Assembly: GCA_013176395.1 (NCBI GenBank)
Contig: JABMLP010000009.1
Location: forward strand, 1,736,001 to 1,800,000
Reading direction: 5' to 3'
Origin: Venturia oleaginea
Lineage: Eukaryota > Ascomycota > Dothideomycetes > Venturiales > Venturiaceae
DNA: 64,000 nucleotides
The notes under the pieces were generated by a model. It was not told the origin of the DNA and ran no database searches. It was given only the letters and a program-made list of their open reading frames with translations. Every line of letters begins with the position of its first letter. The first letter of the stretch is position 1. Of this stretch, positions 45,591 to 58,585 are shown piece after piece. The position numbers and the translations under genes are program-made.

Positions 45591-46941
45591 ATGTCTGCGA
45601 AGGCTACAGTAGGGCCGGGGGGCAAGAAGCCTGCCTCGGCGGCCACCAATTTGATTGGTATGGACAATCGCAATCGCGAGAGGAGATTGAGGACTAACCT
45701 CATTAAACAGCTGGTGGTGGAGCTGGTATGATGGAAGCATTGATATGCCATCCTCTAGGTATGTGGATAGCTTTGGTCGTACAATGGCACAAACACTGAC
45801 CCCTCCTCTCGCAGACACAATCAAAGTGCGGTTACAATTGTCGAAACGAGCAACAAGACCTGGAGTACGTCTTTTCGCCTGATCACTTCTTAAAGAAAAA
45901 TCTGTAGAAACCTCGACTAACAATCGTTTCCCAGGCTAAAAAACTTGGTTTCATTGGAACTGGAGCTCAAATTGTGAAGAGGGAAACTCCCTTAGGTCTT
46001 TACAAGGGTCTTGGAGCTGTTCTCGCCGGTATCATCCCAAAGATGGCAATTCGCTTTACCTCGTTCGATTGGTACAAACAAGCTCTTGCGAGCAAAGACG
46101 GAACTATTAGCTCTAAGGCGACATTTCTCGGTAAGTCTTTCTGCGCCCTGGGCATAAATCGTGGAGAAATTCTTCGAGAAGCACTAGTAAAGAACTTTTC
46201 TCGCTCGAGTTTTCTGCGGTGGCTTCCCGGGTATTTATGAACGTATGACAGTGCTAACGAGCCTCCAACAGCTGGTCTCTCAGCCGGTGTAACAGAAGCC
46301 GTAGCCGTAGTCACGCCCATGGAAGTCATCAAGATTCGACTACAGGCACAGCACCACTCCATGGCCGATCCTCTAGACATTCCCAAATACCGCAACGCCG
46401 CACACGCATTATACACCGTCGTCAAGGAAGAAGGAATCGGAGCTCTATACCGCGGTGTTTCTCTCACTGCATTGAGGCAGGGAACAAATCAGGCAGGTCA
46501 GTCACTACAATAGTCAAATTCGGGAACCCAACAGCATCTGGTGCTAACCAAATCACAACAGCGAATTTCACAGCATACTCCGAACTCCGTGCCCGCCTCC
46601 AAGCCTATCAAGGTACCAATGATCTCCCCGGCTGGCAGACCTCGATAATTGGTCTCATTTCTGGAGCTATGGGACCTTTCTCCAATGCCCCAATCGACAC
46701 CATCAAGACTCGTCTCCAAAAGACACCCGCACAACCTGGAGATACCGCATTGGGACGTATCGTATCGATATCGAGGGATATGTGGAAACAAGAGGGTGCC
46801 AGGAGTTTTTATAAGGGTATCACCCCGAGAGTTATGAGGGTTGCGCCTGGGCAAGCGGTTACTTTTACAGTTTATGAGTATTTGAAGGATAAGCTTGAGA
46901 AGCCCAAGGAGCTTCCAGAGGGAGGCAAGTACGAAGAGTAG
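45591..46941 (+). CDS. sfc1: Mitochondrial succinate-fumarate carrier (Sfc1/Acr1 type)
   Basis: Six exons fit: 45591-45657, 45711-45758, 45815-45864, 45935-46130, 46272-46496 and 46562-46941, giving 321 residues. Three carrier repeats with their signatures are seen: HPLDTIKVRLQ, TPMEVIKIRLQ and APIDTIKTRLQ. Strong resemblance to yeast Sfc1/Acr1 includes LYKGLGAVLAGIIPKMAIRF, GALYRGVSLTALRQGTNQ and KGITPRVMRVAPGQAVTFTVYE. It exchanges cytosolic succinate for mitochondrial fumarate across the inner membrane, which supports growth on acetate or ethanol through the glyoxylate cycle. The many short 5' exons are usual for fungal carriers. Confidence 0.92.
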
Positions 46942-48490
46942 ATGTGAGGTCTGAACTGCTGAGCGAAAGGTTCTCTCAGTTGGCACTTTTGTCGGCTTGT
47001 TGAAGTGGTTGCAAAAGAATTGGCGATTGGGAGCGAGGTGAAATTACTACCGCCTGAGAGAACAACGAATAGAAAGCATGGGTAGCAGACGCTCAAGCCT
47101 GTTTACTTTCCGCTTTCCGCTTCTTTTTATTCTTTCTTGTAATGGCGTTATAGGATGGATCTTCAGGCTTCCCATCGGCTCTTCGAAATTTTCTGACGTC
47201 TTCATGCGCGTTTTCCGAATGTATCTATTCATGCATAGCAATCAATTTCCCATTTCAAATACGAACAGTTGAAGCGATAGAAGGTCAAACACATAATCCC
47301 TAAAATAACATCCGGCTCGAGCCTCCAGCAACATATCACACCAGTCCCAAGTAAGCCCAGTATTCACCAGATCTCAGAATGCAATCATATCCCTCTAAAA
47401 TCCCACAAAACAAGATCTATCTTCCCCCAAAACAAGAATCATACTACTTCAACCACCCCTCCAATCTTAAGCCCAAATATTCAAGACCAATCAACTCATG
47501 CCATCCATAAACACTTCTATCTAACAAGTCTACTCACTTCCAAGCTTCCGTCAAAATCCGAGATATCTCATCATACCCACCCAGAATATCCATTTCAACC
47601 AATGATAAAACGAGTATACTCAGAAATCCTATCGTAGAACATTTATAGCCAACGATAAACGTGATCGATTATGAGCACATATATAATTATCGTCCTTCCT
47701 CCACTCGATCTAGGTGTTCTCCACTCACCCACTATCCCTCCAAAAACTACAATATTCGTGTACCCAATTCATCTCCATTTCGTCCGCGCGATATGTAGGT
47801 AGCGCTTGTAGTATCAAACCAATACTCACTCTGTCACTCCATCCCTAAGGTTGACAAGATAAACCTTACCAAATCCAATCCTCAACGTATCCACAAGCCC
47901 ACCTTTACAAACTCACCTCCCACCAAGAAATCATCCTAAGTCAAAGATACTCTTAAAACCACATCTATCCCTCCAAGAACTCCCTCAACCCCACATAACA
48001 TCTCGATAAAAGTCACTTCCAAAAAGTCCCAAAAACGATCAACATCAAAAACTTATAATGCTTCTCTCATCTACATAACGTGAAAAAACCTCCCTTACTA
48101 ACAGCAAACAAGAAAAAAGAGAAAAAGTCCACTTCATACACCATCCCCAAGCCAAAGACAAGATCAAGCCCCAGATCAAAAACCTAGATCAAAAGACGAG
48201 ATCAAGCCCATATGCCGAAGAGACCAATGTAGAGTGTGGGTATCTATCCCTCATCCCAGAGAAGGTCGTCTGACCATGCCTATACCATGACGCCCAGCGC
48301 CCACGCTGTAACCCACCATCGCGAGACACGCGTATGTGTGCATATGTCGGTATCGATCTGTCCGTCCGTCCAATATAACGCCATGCATCCATCCGTCCAT
48401 CCATCAAAAGTAAACCCGTACGCCATGTCGCCATCAATCCATTCATATAACCATAACCCATCAAACATGTCACTATTCCCAAGTTCACGT
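46942..48490. other. Intergenic with a 1-kb G-poor stretch
   Basis: Lies between the convergent carrier and PHD/RING genes. From about 47280 to 48240 the plus strand is A/C/T-rich and nearly free of G, with many CCATCC and CCTCC runs. This continues the skew of the 3' end of the minus-strand PHD/RING gene, so it may be its long 3' UTR or flank. No gene recognised. Confidence 0.5.
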
Positions 48491-50393
48491 CTACGCCGAA
48501 ACAGCAGCACTACTCCTAACTGGAATATCGTGACTAGGCGTCATCGTCATCGAAGCCTCCTCCTCCTCTTTCCTTTCATCCTGTTTCGTCTTCGCTTCCT
48601 GCACCGCCTTCTCAACCTCTTCAACGGCAATCTTTTCCCATCGATCCCTTGCTGTTTTATCGACGAAACCTCCATCGTCCCAAACGCGATCATACAGCAT
48701 CCTCGAAATATCCCGGTTGATGTCGGTGAAGGTATCTTTGTCCACGAGTTTCTTCGCATAATGTGGTTTCAGTACGCCCGAAACCATTTTTTGGATCTCG
48801 CTCTTCATTTCATAGGAAATGGGAGCCCGAGTGGGGGAATGTGAAGGCGAGTGTGAGGGTGAGGTATGTTTGCTTCGGTGGCGAGAGCGGGCTCGTTCAA
48901 CGCTATCGGCGATGGGTGAGAAGGGAGAGAAATCCGGTGCGGGGGGGAAGACCGGTGTTATCATAGAGGCAAGAGGGGGCGACACCGGGCGCATAACGGG
49001 CGAGTGTGGTGGAGGCGTCATATTACGTGGTGATGCGTGGTTTGAGGCTGCAGGCGATGCGTCGGGGGAGTAGTTCTGCGGCGATGGTGATCGTTCAGCT
49101 CCATCTGAGTTGTAGTCCGTCCAAGGTTTCTCTTCTTGGCCTCCAGCTGGTGGGTGGGCTTCGACCTCGCTGATAAGGGATTCTAGGAAAGTTGGCGCTC
49201 CGTTGGCTTCGACTCGCGAGAATGCTCGTGGTGGCCGAATTGCCGAAGGTGCGACAGGTCGAGAACTTGCGGCTCGCGAAGATTCGCCAGTACTTTCGGG
49301 TGCTTCTGCAATATTCTGCGGCCGTCTCGCTGTGCGAGGACGCTTCAATCTGCGTTCTGGTTCGGTAGGTGTTTCGCGAGGGGAAGCCGTCGGTGACTTG
49401 CGTTTTCTGCGGTTGCGTGCAGGTTCGTTTTGGCTATCCTCCGCAGCACGAGCCTTTTCGAAAGCGTTCCATGCTCTGATCTCCTCTTGCGACTCAGGGG
49501 AGGGTCGTCGTCGCTCGGGCTGGCGAACAATGGCTGCCGTGTTCCGAAATCGAGTTGCAGCCCCTTGACGAGCAGCAACGTCAAATCGGCGTCGCCATTG
49601 CTGGAATTCCCGTCGCTCAACCTCAACCCTCTGTCTGGTGGGAAGGCTTTCCTCTTCTTCGTCGAAGGGGAATTCCAGATCAAAATGTAATCGATCGAAG
49701 ACAGATCGCCACACTCGTTCCCAGGCAGGCTCCCTACCGCGTCTTCGACCCTGACGCCTTCGACCAGATGTATTAACGTTACTCGCCAGTATTTGAGAAT
49801 CGTCTGAGCATATATAGCAGAACCACGCTCCTGCGGGGATGCCGTCGAGTCCCGCACACATAACGTGGCAAGTATTGCTGCAGCCGTCGCAGAGCAGGAG
49901 TTCGCTCTCGTCGCCCATAGTTTCGCAGATCATGCAAGGCCCGTCATGTTCATCGAACGGATCTTCCTCAACAATCATAGCAGGGTCGATGTCCGCAACT
50001 TGTTGTTTGTCTTGAACTGCATACGAGGAAACAACAGGACCTGGGAAACAAAATGTTAGCAGTCGCACGAATATAACAAAGAACGTGGGAATGTTTACCT
50101 CTCAAAGAAGCACTAACTTCGACCATATTAAAGGTTTGGCGGCAGACTGGACAGCTATTCGCACGCTCGACCCATGGTTTTAGACATTCGTCGTGGAGGA
50201 AATCTCCACATGGTAGCAAGTGGGCGATCAACTCGGGCTCGCCTTCAGGCAGTAGTGATGGTGGTGTTGAGCTAGGATTGGCAGCATCTCCATCATCGTT
50301 GCCAAGCGGGCTTTTGGAGGCGACCTCAGCGGTGGAGGCGCCAGGGTCGTCTTGATAAAGATCACCGAGGCAAACGATGCAGGATTCGGCCAT
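48491..50393 (-). CDS. PHD- and RING-finger protein
   Basis: Two exons, 50099-50393 and 48491-50040, with a 58-bp intron; 614 residues. The N-terminal RING-H2 runs from CIVCLGDLY through HLLPCGDFLHDECLKPW to CPVCRQTF, with an acidic insert in the first loop. The PHD finger follows near residue 125: CMICETMGDESELLLCDGC to WFCYIC. A long, Arg/Ser/Pro-rich, probably disordered middle part follows, then a C-terminal helical block (SEIQKMVSGVLKPHYAKKLV and VWDDGGFVDK). The layout matches fungal PHD/RING proteins, likely nuclear ubiquitin ligases that read histone tails or bind RNA polymerase II, as proposed for yeast Asr1. The role is inference. Confidence 0.87.
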
Positions 50394-51220
50394 TGTATAA
50401 TGTCCCGGAAGTGTGAAGAGAGAATAATCGACTTGAGCGGAGGATCATGAGAAAGGTTGTGTTTGGGTCGGCGCGAGTGAACAGAAGTTCAAGAGGGATC
50501 CTCAGTTGAACATCCAAAGCACGGACCTGACCAACAACGTGATGTGATTACACAATCCCAGCCAATGAACTCTCTGAAGCCTAAATACCAAAACGAGAAT
50601 AAGCAGCTGAGAATTATTGGACCTGACCGCGAAAATGAATAAGGACAATACACTTATTGGAAATAGCTGGACAGAAGGAACAGAATGCACACAGGACTTC
50701 CGCATGTCTGACAACGGATGTCAACCAGATGCCTTGGAGGGCTAGCTGTCTTTCTCACATGATTTCGGCGCTTGTTTCACTAAATTCGCCGGCTGGATTA
50801 CTTTCTGGCGTTCCAGGTTCCGTGCCTTGGGAGAGCGAAAAGCGGTTTCGGAGCCAAAGTAACAGCGCATGTGCGTGTGTGGCCGGGTACTTGGAGGAGA
50901 TCACGATGCAGGAAAGTGCGGCCAGCGAAGAATCAACACGTCGATGTACGAATTAATCGACGAATTTGCTAGCCATGAGGAGGCTTAATGATGGACAAAA
51001 TTTGTTTGGAGCGGCCGAAGATCCGATTTTATTTCTATTTTCAACTCTTCAATGTGAGACCGCGCGAACGATTCGTCCCGGGCACAGGTGGGAGTCGCTC
51101 GCATTGAGAAGATGCTATCCGTTTGAAGCAATGACGCCGTACATCGATGCTGGGTAGTAGCCCAGAGAGTTGATAGAAATTCCGCCCATCCTGCAATCCC
51201 ATTCGTAAAATCTTAACCGT
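50394..51220. other. Intergenic
   Basis: Promoter side of the PHD/RING gene and 3' flank of the eL43 gene. No supported gene. Confidence 0.4.
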
Positions 51221-51791
51221 TTAAACCTCCGCAATTTCACGCAGACGACGAATAGTTGATCGAGTAGCGGCAGCAGCTGGGGTCCTGTGGCAATTGGTTA
51301 GTATAGATTCCAGATGCATGGCTAACGGTATCCAAGTCTATCCATCCGCCAGTCCTCAGTTCCACTTACGAGACTACGTATGCTCCTCCTGCAATTGTCT
51401 TCTTGCACGACCTGCACTCCCAAATTCCGACTGAGTGACGCTTGACCGTGGTCTTTCCGCAGAATGTGCACGCTGGGAATGCTGTTAGATGGCTGTTTAT
51501 TGGATTGCGGGAATGTGGTGTCTCACGGTATTTGGCGTGCTGCGAGATTTCCATCTTCTTGACCTGCTTTCGGAGCGAGGCACCGTATCTGTATAGCATG
51601 TGAGCCTCATATCGCAAATTATGTGCCGGAGGATAGGCGTGTTTGTTCGTAGACAATAGGGCGGAGGAGAGAGTTGCGATGTGCGTACCTGGTACCGTAT
51701 TTACCGGTCACGCCGACCTCTGGAGTAATTGTTAGCGATGAGACATCACGAAGAATTGATTGCGAGACTCACTCTTTGTGCGTTTGGTCAT
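51221..51791 (-). CDS. rpl43: 60S ribosomal protein eL43 (L43/L37a)
   Basis: Five exons fit: 51773-51791, 51689-51719, 51527-51588, 51370-51472 and 51221-51284, giving exactly 92 residues, the usual length. The sequence [19 protein letters not shown] is typical of the family. The zinc ribbon is complete: CTFC and CRSC around [13 protein letters not shown]. It ends in the conserved [11 protein letters not shown] tail. It binds rRNA in the large ribosomal subunit. The many introns in a tiny gene, one only 19 codons from the start, are normal for fungal ribosomal protein genes. Confidence 0.96.
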
Positions 51792-52905
51792 CTTGTCAGA
51801 GTTGTGGATGTGGTTTTGACTTGAATGTGCTTATTGGACTCGTGAGTGATAATATTCGAAGTGTGCTGGAGGCGGTGCCAAGAATAAAAATGGAGAATCA
51901 CCTGACCCTACCCTCCACGATTTGATTTTTCTCCAGCTGCCGGTGTTTGGAGTCTTTTTCTTGCTCTATTTCGAATAATCGGAAGATAGACGTAGAAGCA
52001 AAACGCTCGAAGGTCGTCTTTCATCCGAGAGTGCCGCTGAACTCGAGTTCGCGACAACCAGAATCTTTACCAACAAGCACCACAAGCACACACTTCCCTT
52101 TTTCGCAAAGAGCAGGAGATCAAGGTCTAGAAATTTGAAACACATTCTTGTTAGAATCTTTTCATCACCGGACAGAATTACCCAGACATACGTCCTCCAG
52201 AAAAGATCAGCACACGGCCCCAAGAAAGCATATGATGAGCAGGCATCAGGCATCAGGTATCAGGCATCAGGCATCAGGCATCTCTATCAAGAAAGCCAAA
52301 GATCACCATAGCAAGCCAAAGATCACCATGTCAAGCATCACTCTCGTCCAGTCTGAACACATATATTCTATCCACCCAGTCCACAAAGAATCCATTCATC
52401 AAGCTTAAGTCAACATCGATATGTATACCTTCCTAGCGATGTTCCCGGATTGGATTACCAGAATTATCGATATCGAAGTTGAAGTGCGAACACTCTCTGC
52501 GAAAACCATATTTACAGGATCCAGATGTGATCGCGAAACCGTGTTGATGACAGAACATCGAGAGTTTTATCTTATGCTATGGATTAGTAGCGAAAATGGG
52601 CGTATGCTCTGCCGATGCCTGAGCAAACATTACATTAGTGCGTAGAAGAAAGCAACGTGAAGAGCGATGAGACTGGCTGCTTGTTAGGATTTGCTGGCCG
52701 ATACTTTCCCTACTTGAACCTCACCGATGATTGTCCGTTTGAAGGTACGAGAATTCTGGATCAAAGGAACGTTGTAATTACGCGATATAAAAGGCCAATC
52801 AATGCAAAAAGGAAAGCCCTACAACAACATATACCTCAGACCATACCATTACTCCTCCAACCAGCAGCAGCAAAACTTCATCATCCATCTATCTACCCCG
52901 ACTAC
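51792..52905. other. Intergenic with a 7-bp microsatellite
   Basis: Promoter side of the eL43 gene. At 52241-52281 AGGCATC is repeated about six times, followed by two copies of AGCCAAAGATCACCAT near 52293-52330. No gene supported. Confidence 0.45.
52241..52281. repeat. 7-bp tandem repeat (AGGCATC)n
   Basis: About six head-to-tail copies, one with a T for C change. Confidence 0.85.
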
Positions 52906-54817
52906 CTAACGCTGCTCCATCTCCCCAACAGGCAACCCCTTCGCCAATGCCCTCCTCCTCTGAAGCCTCATGACCATCCACCAAACAGTCGCAACAATAA
53001 ATACCAACCCAAAAATCCCCCCAATAACAATAGCAACCAACCTCGCACTAATCGCACCCGCGAAATCCTTGGGCTCCGTGAAAACCTGCCCAGCATAAGC
53101 TATGGTTCCCCAAGGGTGATACGGCGTAGCAGCATTCTCCTCATTGTAAACGATGTTACTAGAATCCTTGTTGCCGAGGGATGTCTCAAGCGCCTTGATA
53201 GCTTGGCGGGATTCGGTTGCTAATGCGATGCCCTCGTAGTGGCCTGGGGAACGGCGGAGACGGAGCATTGTCGATGGACCGGCGGAGGTCACAGTGGTGA
53301 TTAATGTGAAGAATTGAGTGCTGAGGGGGCAGCCTGAGATGGTGTATTGAATATCTCGGGGGATGTGGGATACTTCGGTGCGTACGGTTCCTGCTTTGGA
53401 GTCCGTGGGACAGCTCTGTTATGATTTAGAAGGAGTCAGAAAGGGGAGGGAGAAGGAGGGACTTGCGGATGCTTGTAGCAGTGGTAAGACCAATGTTGTG
53501 GTGAAGAATTGGTTGGATGCGGGAGCACTGGATGATGTTGAGGACGTTGGAACGATTCTGGTCCCGCCGGTGGCATGAGAATTTGTCATATTCGTGGCTT
53601 TGAAGGTATGATGTACAATGCGATGGGCATCGAGGCTGGTAATAGGTCTAGGTCTAGCTGTAGTCGACAGCCAGTTGTAGGTCTTTGAAAACTTAGTGGT
53701 ACTCTGTGTCTCCGCGGTGCTCGTCTTCGTGGTATAGTACGTTTTGGTCAACGTCGTGTTATGTGCAGGAAACTTGGCAGTCGCGGAAGCTGTTGGCGCG
53801 GAAGAATTGGTACTGGACGAATTGGTACTGGACGAATGAATATGGCTTTTAAGAACACCGACACCCCCAGTGGCATCAACATAAACAGTAGGGCCATTGT
53901 CAAAAGTAACCGTGATCGGTTCCATGGTTTTTGGAGTCGCGGTCTTAGTGCTGGCCGATGAACTTCCATTTCTCCACACGGAAACATGATTAGAGGGATT
54001 CATGAAGACACTTGGGCCATGTTCTGGAGTGACGGACACACCACCAGTAGGTTTGATGTGGGTCGAAGCGACTGGCGGGGGAAGATGAGTGGGCAACTGC
54101 TTCGCACTCCATAACTCGTCTTCGAATTCAGTCATGAATTCCCTGACAAAGTCGGGGATCTTGCGGCTCATTAGCTCAAATACATGTGGTTCTCAAGCAA
54201 GACTCACAACAAATGTTGAGGAGGGTTTACCGGTCGTTGTCGGGTGGGGTCCGGCCCTAGATGTTGTAGATGCCTTGGTGCTTGTGGAGGATTCGCTGGT
54301 TGTTTTCGTTTTGGCTTCAGAAGTTTCGGATTTCTCGGTGCTTGTGGACGATTTGCCAGCATTTTTCGACTGGGATTTGGCTTCAGAAGTTGTCTCAGTA
54401 CTTGTGGCATCATCAGCCTGCGAGCTCGTAGAAGCTGGCACGGTCTTTGTGACAGTGGGAGTAGCCAAGTTCGGTACAGTTACTGTAACCGTGGGCGTAT
54501 GTCTAGACGTTGGGGAATGAGTTCCATGGTGTAGTCCAACAACAACATCCCCGCCAACCTCACTGGTGAACCCAGGGACGTACGAGGGCAGATAGCTTGT
54601 CGATTTCTTCGTCGGAAGCTCATCTATTTACTGGTTAGCTTTCTCTCCCGACATCAATCACTCAAAGGCGGAAACTACCTTGATCCGAGCCCTTTGAACA
54701 ACCGCTATGGCATTCCTCTCCATGGGTTTCAGTGTCTACACCGGGCTTGTCGGCAGTAAAGCGCTTCTTATCATCACCAAAGATGCCTGCCAGCGCACCT
54801 GAAAAGAGCGAGCTCAT
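52906..54817 (-). CDS. Ser/Thr-rich single-pass membrane protein
   Basis: Four exons can be joined in phase: a short first exon (from ATG 54817, or from 54933 with one more intron), one ending near SSTFV (about 54220), one from IPDFVREF to the end of FFTTTL (about 54150-53485), and a last one from SCPTDSKAG to 52906. The long middle is Ser/Thr-rich, like heavily O-glycosylated wall proteins. It holds two related segments, GPSVFMNPSNHVSV and GPTVYVDATGGVGV. A helix (LVAIVIGGIFGLVFIVATVWWMV) near the C-terminus is followed by a basic tail (RLQRRR). The topology recalls cell-wall stress sensors, but no sensor domain is recognised. The N-terminus is uncertain. Confidence 0.6.
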
Positions 54818-56189
54818 TGTGAAATCGAGGGTGAAAGTAACGAAAATCACCACCTGGGATACGATGATTACTGAGAGGAAAGAATTTGAGAGCGAGGATT
54901 TGTTCCGACTGAAATAAGGGCAATTGAAGACATTTTGGTCCACTCATCGAGCCGGTTGTAAAGCTCCGCATTTATCCCAGCTTGGTGGCATCGGTCTGCA
55001 ACGACTGTTTCCTCACCCACCAACGGAAAGACGTTTTCATTAAGTTAGATCCGCAGGATTTTCCTCAATTCACTGTCCCCGGCTTCCAGCAATCACGATA
55101 TCTTCTTTGAACTTGAACTCCGCTAATTCGAGATCGATACCGGGAGATTCTGGCGACTTCACGAAACAATTTCGTCAGAAATGTATCGAACGCAATCGTG
55201 ATTTGCAGACGATAAGATCGATTCAATTGTACCTCAAGGTAAACGGTTTGATGGATCCACACTGGTTCGATTCGGATGCTTTCCTGTTGAAATACGTGAG
55301 TATAATTCCTCATTGAGCTGTTGTCGTTGTAAGCTGTTATTTATTATGCTCACAGAGCCATGCAGACTAACCCGGGAATTGTGACAATGTGACTGGTCCT
55401 CAAAGACTCGAGTACATCCAATCAGCACTCTCTAGAGATAGCAGTTTTAAGTACACTCACAAGTCCTATATCGGCCACCATTGATTCCATCAGCCTCTAT
55501 TAAGAATCTCGAGTCAATGAACTAGTGTTATGTGTGAAGATCTGGGTGTGTTCAGATGCAACCGATTGTCCCAAGTTCGATGGATAGAGTCACTCTTCAC
55601 TAAGAAATTATACCAATGAGATATGGCGAGTACTTGATCTCAAGGGCGGGATGGCGGCAGATCTTTGAGATTTCGAAAGACGCCTGAGACATGCCAAAAG
55701 CGTGAGGCTAAGATGCATAGTTCAGATGCCATGAATAGCATTCAGCTTTTCACACGCACCAATGGATGAACTAAAGACATGGCCAGCATCACGAATGGTG
55801 TGGCTTTGACTGTACGGACATTAGCACGATCAGATATCATCCTCCAGCACCGATCGTAACCCTCACTGCTCATCCCATCGGAGATTGGCGAAACGTCTAG
55901 TTCGATCTCGTGTATCCGATGGAGAGGTGTGGGAATCACAGAGACACTCGTTTCCGTTCCTAGGTTGTGCTCGATATCCGCCCGCGATCCTGGGTGCGAG
56001 TTGGGTTGCGATTCGGTGCCATTTCAGATGGCGATGATGCCCAAAATCTTGCGAAACGAGATGACACGCTGATCAAAAGACAACGTGGTATTCTAGCCAT
56101 TTGCTGCCAAGTGTATTATGGTTTCTTCGTGTTGTATTAAGCTCTAACACCCGACAACACTCCAACCCCAGATTTCGCGCCACCCAGCT
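54818..56189. other. Intergenic
   Basis: Left end may include the first exon and promoter of the Ser/Thr-rich gene. No other supported gene; a few short ORFs without resemblance. Confidence 0.4.
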
Positions 56190-56563
56190 TCACGTTTCAC
56201 CGTACACCATCAAGGGTGGACCAGCTGCTTTGGGCTTGACAATCTCCTTGAGCGCCTGATGCGCCGCACACTCCTCATCATAGTACTTCATGTCTTCGAC
56301 GCTGGCGAAGGTTGTTTGGGCCGCGAGCGTATAGCCTTGAGAACGAGGGTCGGGGAGAAGCTTTAAAGCCTTGCTTGAGAGAATGTATGGTTTGCCATCC
56401 TTTCGTTCAATGTTAGCTCCCATGTTATCTAGGCCACAGACTCTCCGAAGCTTCCAGTACTCACCTTCGAGTTTGTTTCAGCAAGCTTCGCGTAGGCCGC
56501 CAACACGGCCTCGACGTCGGCATCGTTGGGCAGCTTGAAGAGGGTTGTACGATTGACTGTCAT
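56190..56563 (-). CDS. Dabb (stress-responsive A/B barrel) domain protein
   Basis: Two exons, 56465-56563 and 56190-56399, with a 65-bp intron (GCTAAC branch); 102 residues. It reads MTVNRTTLFKLPNDADVEAV, then after splicing DGKPYILS, GYTLAAQTTFASVEDMKYYD and EECAAHQALK, the usual layout of small fungal Dabb proteins. These form dimeric alpha/beta barrels; some are enzymes in polyketide or stress pathways, but the role of this one is unknown. Complete and of normal length. Confidence 0.85.
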
Positions 56564-58585
56564 GTTTCGAATTCGAGAGGATTGTTTTCGAGTATGGATG
56601 TTTTTAATCGTCACATAGCTTCGCACCCCAGCAGCAACGACATCTGGAGGGACAGTTGCTTACACCATCATGGTTATAACCCAAACAGGCTAATTAGGTT
56701 CGCCAGCTCTTGTGGACCAAGCTCAGCGCGAAATGCCTCCACAACTTGCTCTTTCACAACGGCCTGTCCAACGGAGCCCCGTACATACACACCAGCCCCA
56801 ACCATCTCTGGTTACCCGTTGCTTCCATCTGACACAGTGCCTCCGGAGAATGACGAGCTCAGCCTTACAGCCTCCCAGGCACAAGAGTGAAACGACGGGA
56901 AAGGAGCATCTCATGAACCATCATCGCTGCTAGCTGAGATTGGTTGTTCGTCTGAACGCCAACCAGGATGAGTTTGATACCACTGCAGTACCCATGCAGC
57001 CGGCAAGCCAAGCATGTGAGGAAAATCTCTCACCGCCTGATTTCCGACTTCGTCTTGCATTTGGGCTGCGAGCCTGCGACGAATCTCTCCTGTCGTGCAG
57101 TTTCTCAACGTCCAGGCATTACTACCTCCGACTTCTCTCGATATTATTCTCGTTGCCGGGCTTGAATCCCAGGCTTTCAATACGTACGGCACCCCGCAAC
57201 GCTATTCCTCTGCCTGTCAATAACAAGCGACCTGTACGTCCTCAAGGAGGAAACGCCAGGCGAGTGCAATATTTGCTTGGGAGGTCAACACATTCAGACT
57301 AGCTCCCTCTGGAGTAGCCATTTCAGGGTTGCTACCGGTCAGGGAGCAAGTGTGGCAGCCTGTAATTCATCCATCACTTGAATTTATATGCTGCGCATGC
57401 TCAGGCGGATCAGTTGTATGTTTTATCTCCTCCTTTGCATGTATTTATGTGGCCCCTCTCAAAGGATTTTGTGCAGGCTCAAGCCGTTGGTCCTGACCTG
57501 TTACGGATGAAAGGGACCATGGTGCAGACGCCATTCTTTGCCAACTCATACTTGCAGATTTACCACAGCCAAGCATCCAGGGCTAGTCGTGCAATCGAAG
57601 CAACTCCGCAGATGTCAACATGGTTAAGTACCGCTTAGGCCGCTGAAATAATCCTCCGAGCATGCTTAGAGGTTGGGAGTATTGGCAGTACCGATTTCTC
57701 GGAAGACTCCATATTCTAACATTACATTCAATTATGTCGCCTACTAGATCGATGCAGTGCGGGACGCTGAGGTCCTTGTTGCCTTGCATTTCCGCTCAGT
57801 ACTACTGGTCAAATCGTGTTCTGGGTCGGCTCAGTATCGAAAAGTGGTACATGTTTGACCGCAACAGAGGCTGCATATAATATCAAATGCCCTGGTCTAC
57901 GCCATGCTACGCTGTGCAGGCTTTTGTCTGCGTTCTTGCCACTTGCTGCAAGCACTAACGATCCTTACCCGCGCGTATCAATCGGGAAAAACTCTCTTCT
58001 CATTCGCATCGACCGCCGTACTCGACGCCTTGATCGCCGTGTGTCGTCCTGCCTTGTGGGGGAGCTATCGGAGCACTAGCTTCCACTTTGGCCCCCTTGA
58101 CTTCACTGGCCAGAAGACACGCCAACGCATCAATTGATGGAGCACTCTTTTTGACAGAGCCTCAGCCTGCATGGCTTCATATTTTTCGAGTTCGTGCCAT
58201 TGGACCGCCATCACCGGGTCTTACTCGGTTGCATCCAGAAGTCTCCGCTGTAACTCTATGCTTCGATTTAACTAATGTGCTTCCCGGCATTGAACAGTAT
58301 ATCCACGTCCGTTTTCGTTGCAGACCACTCAGTATCCCTTGTTCCTCGACTTCATCTTCTTCACTCCGTCATTGAGATAGTTGTCTATTCTTCACCTGCA
58401 GTCTTTCCAAATCCTCTTCGTCGTACCATAACCGCCACGGACTCAGCGCCACCGTCACCCTTCAGTAAACGTTGTTGTGTAATTCAAACGGTATCCACGA
58501 GGGATTTGGAACGAATTTGGCCTCTTGCACTTGATATTGCTTTTCATCCGATATCAATTTCAGTCAAACTGACCACATCGGTAAA
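56564..58585. other. Long intergenic stretch
   Basis: Several overlapping ORFs on both strands (for example 56911-57192 minus and 56940-57302 plus) without family resemblance or splice support. No repeats with defined ends. Confidence 0.4.
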
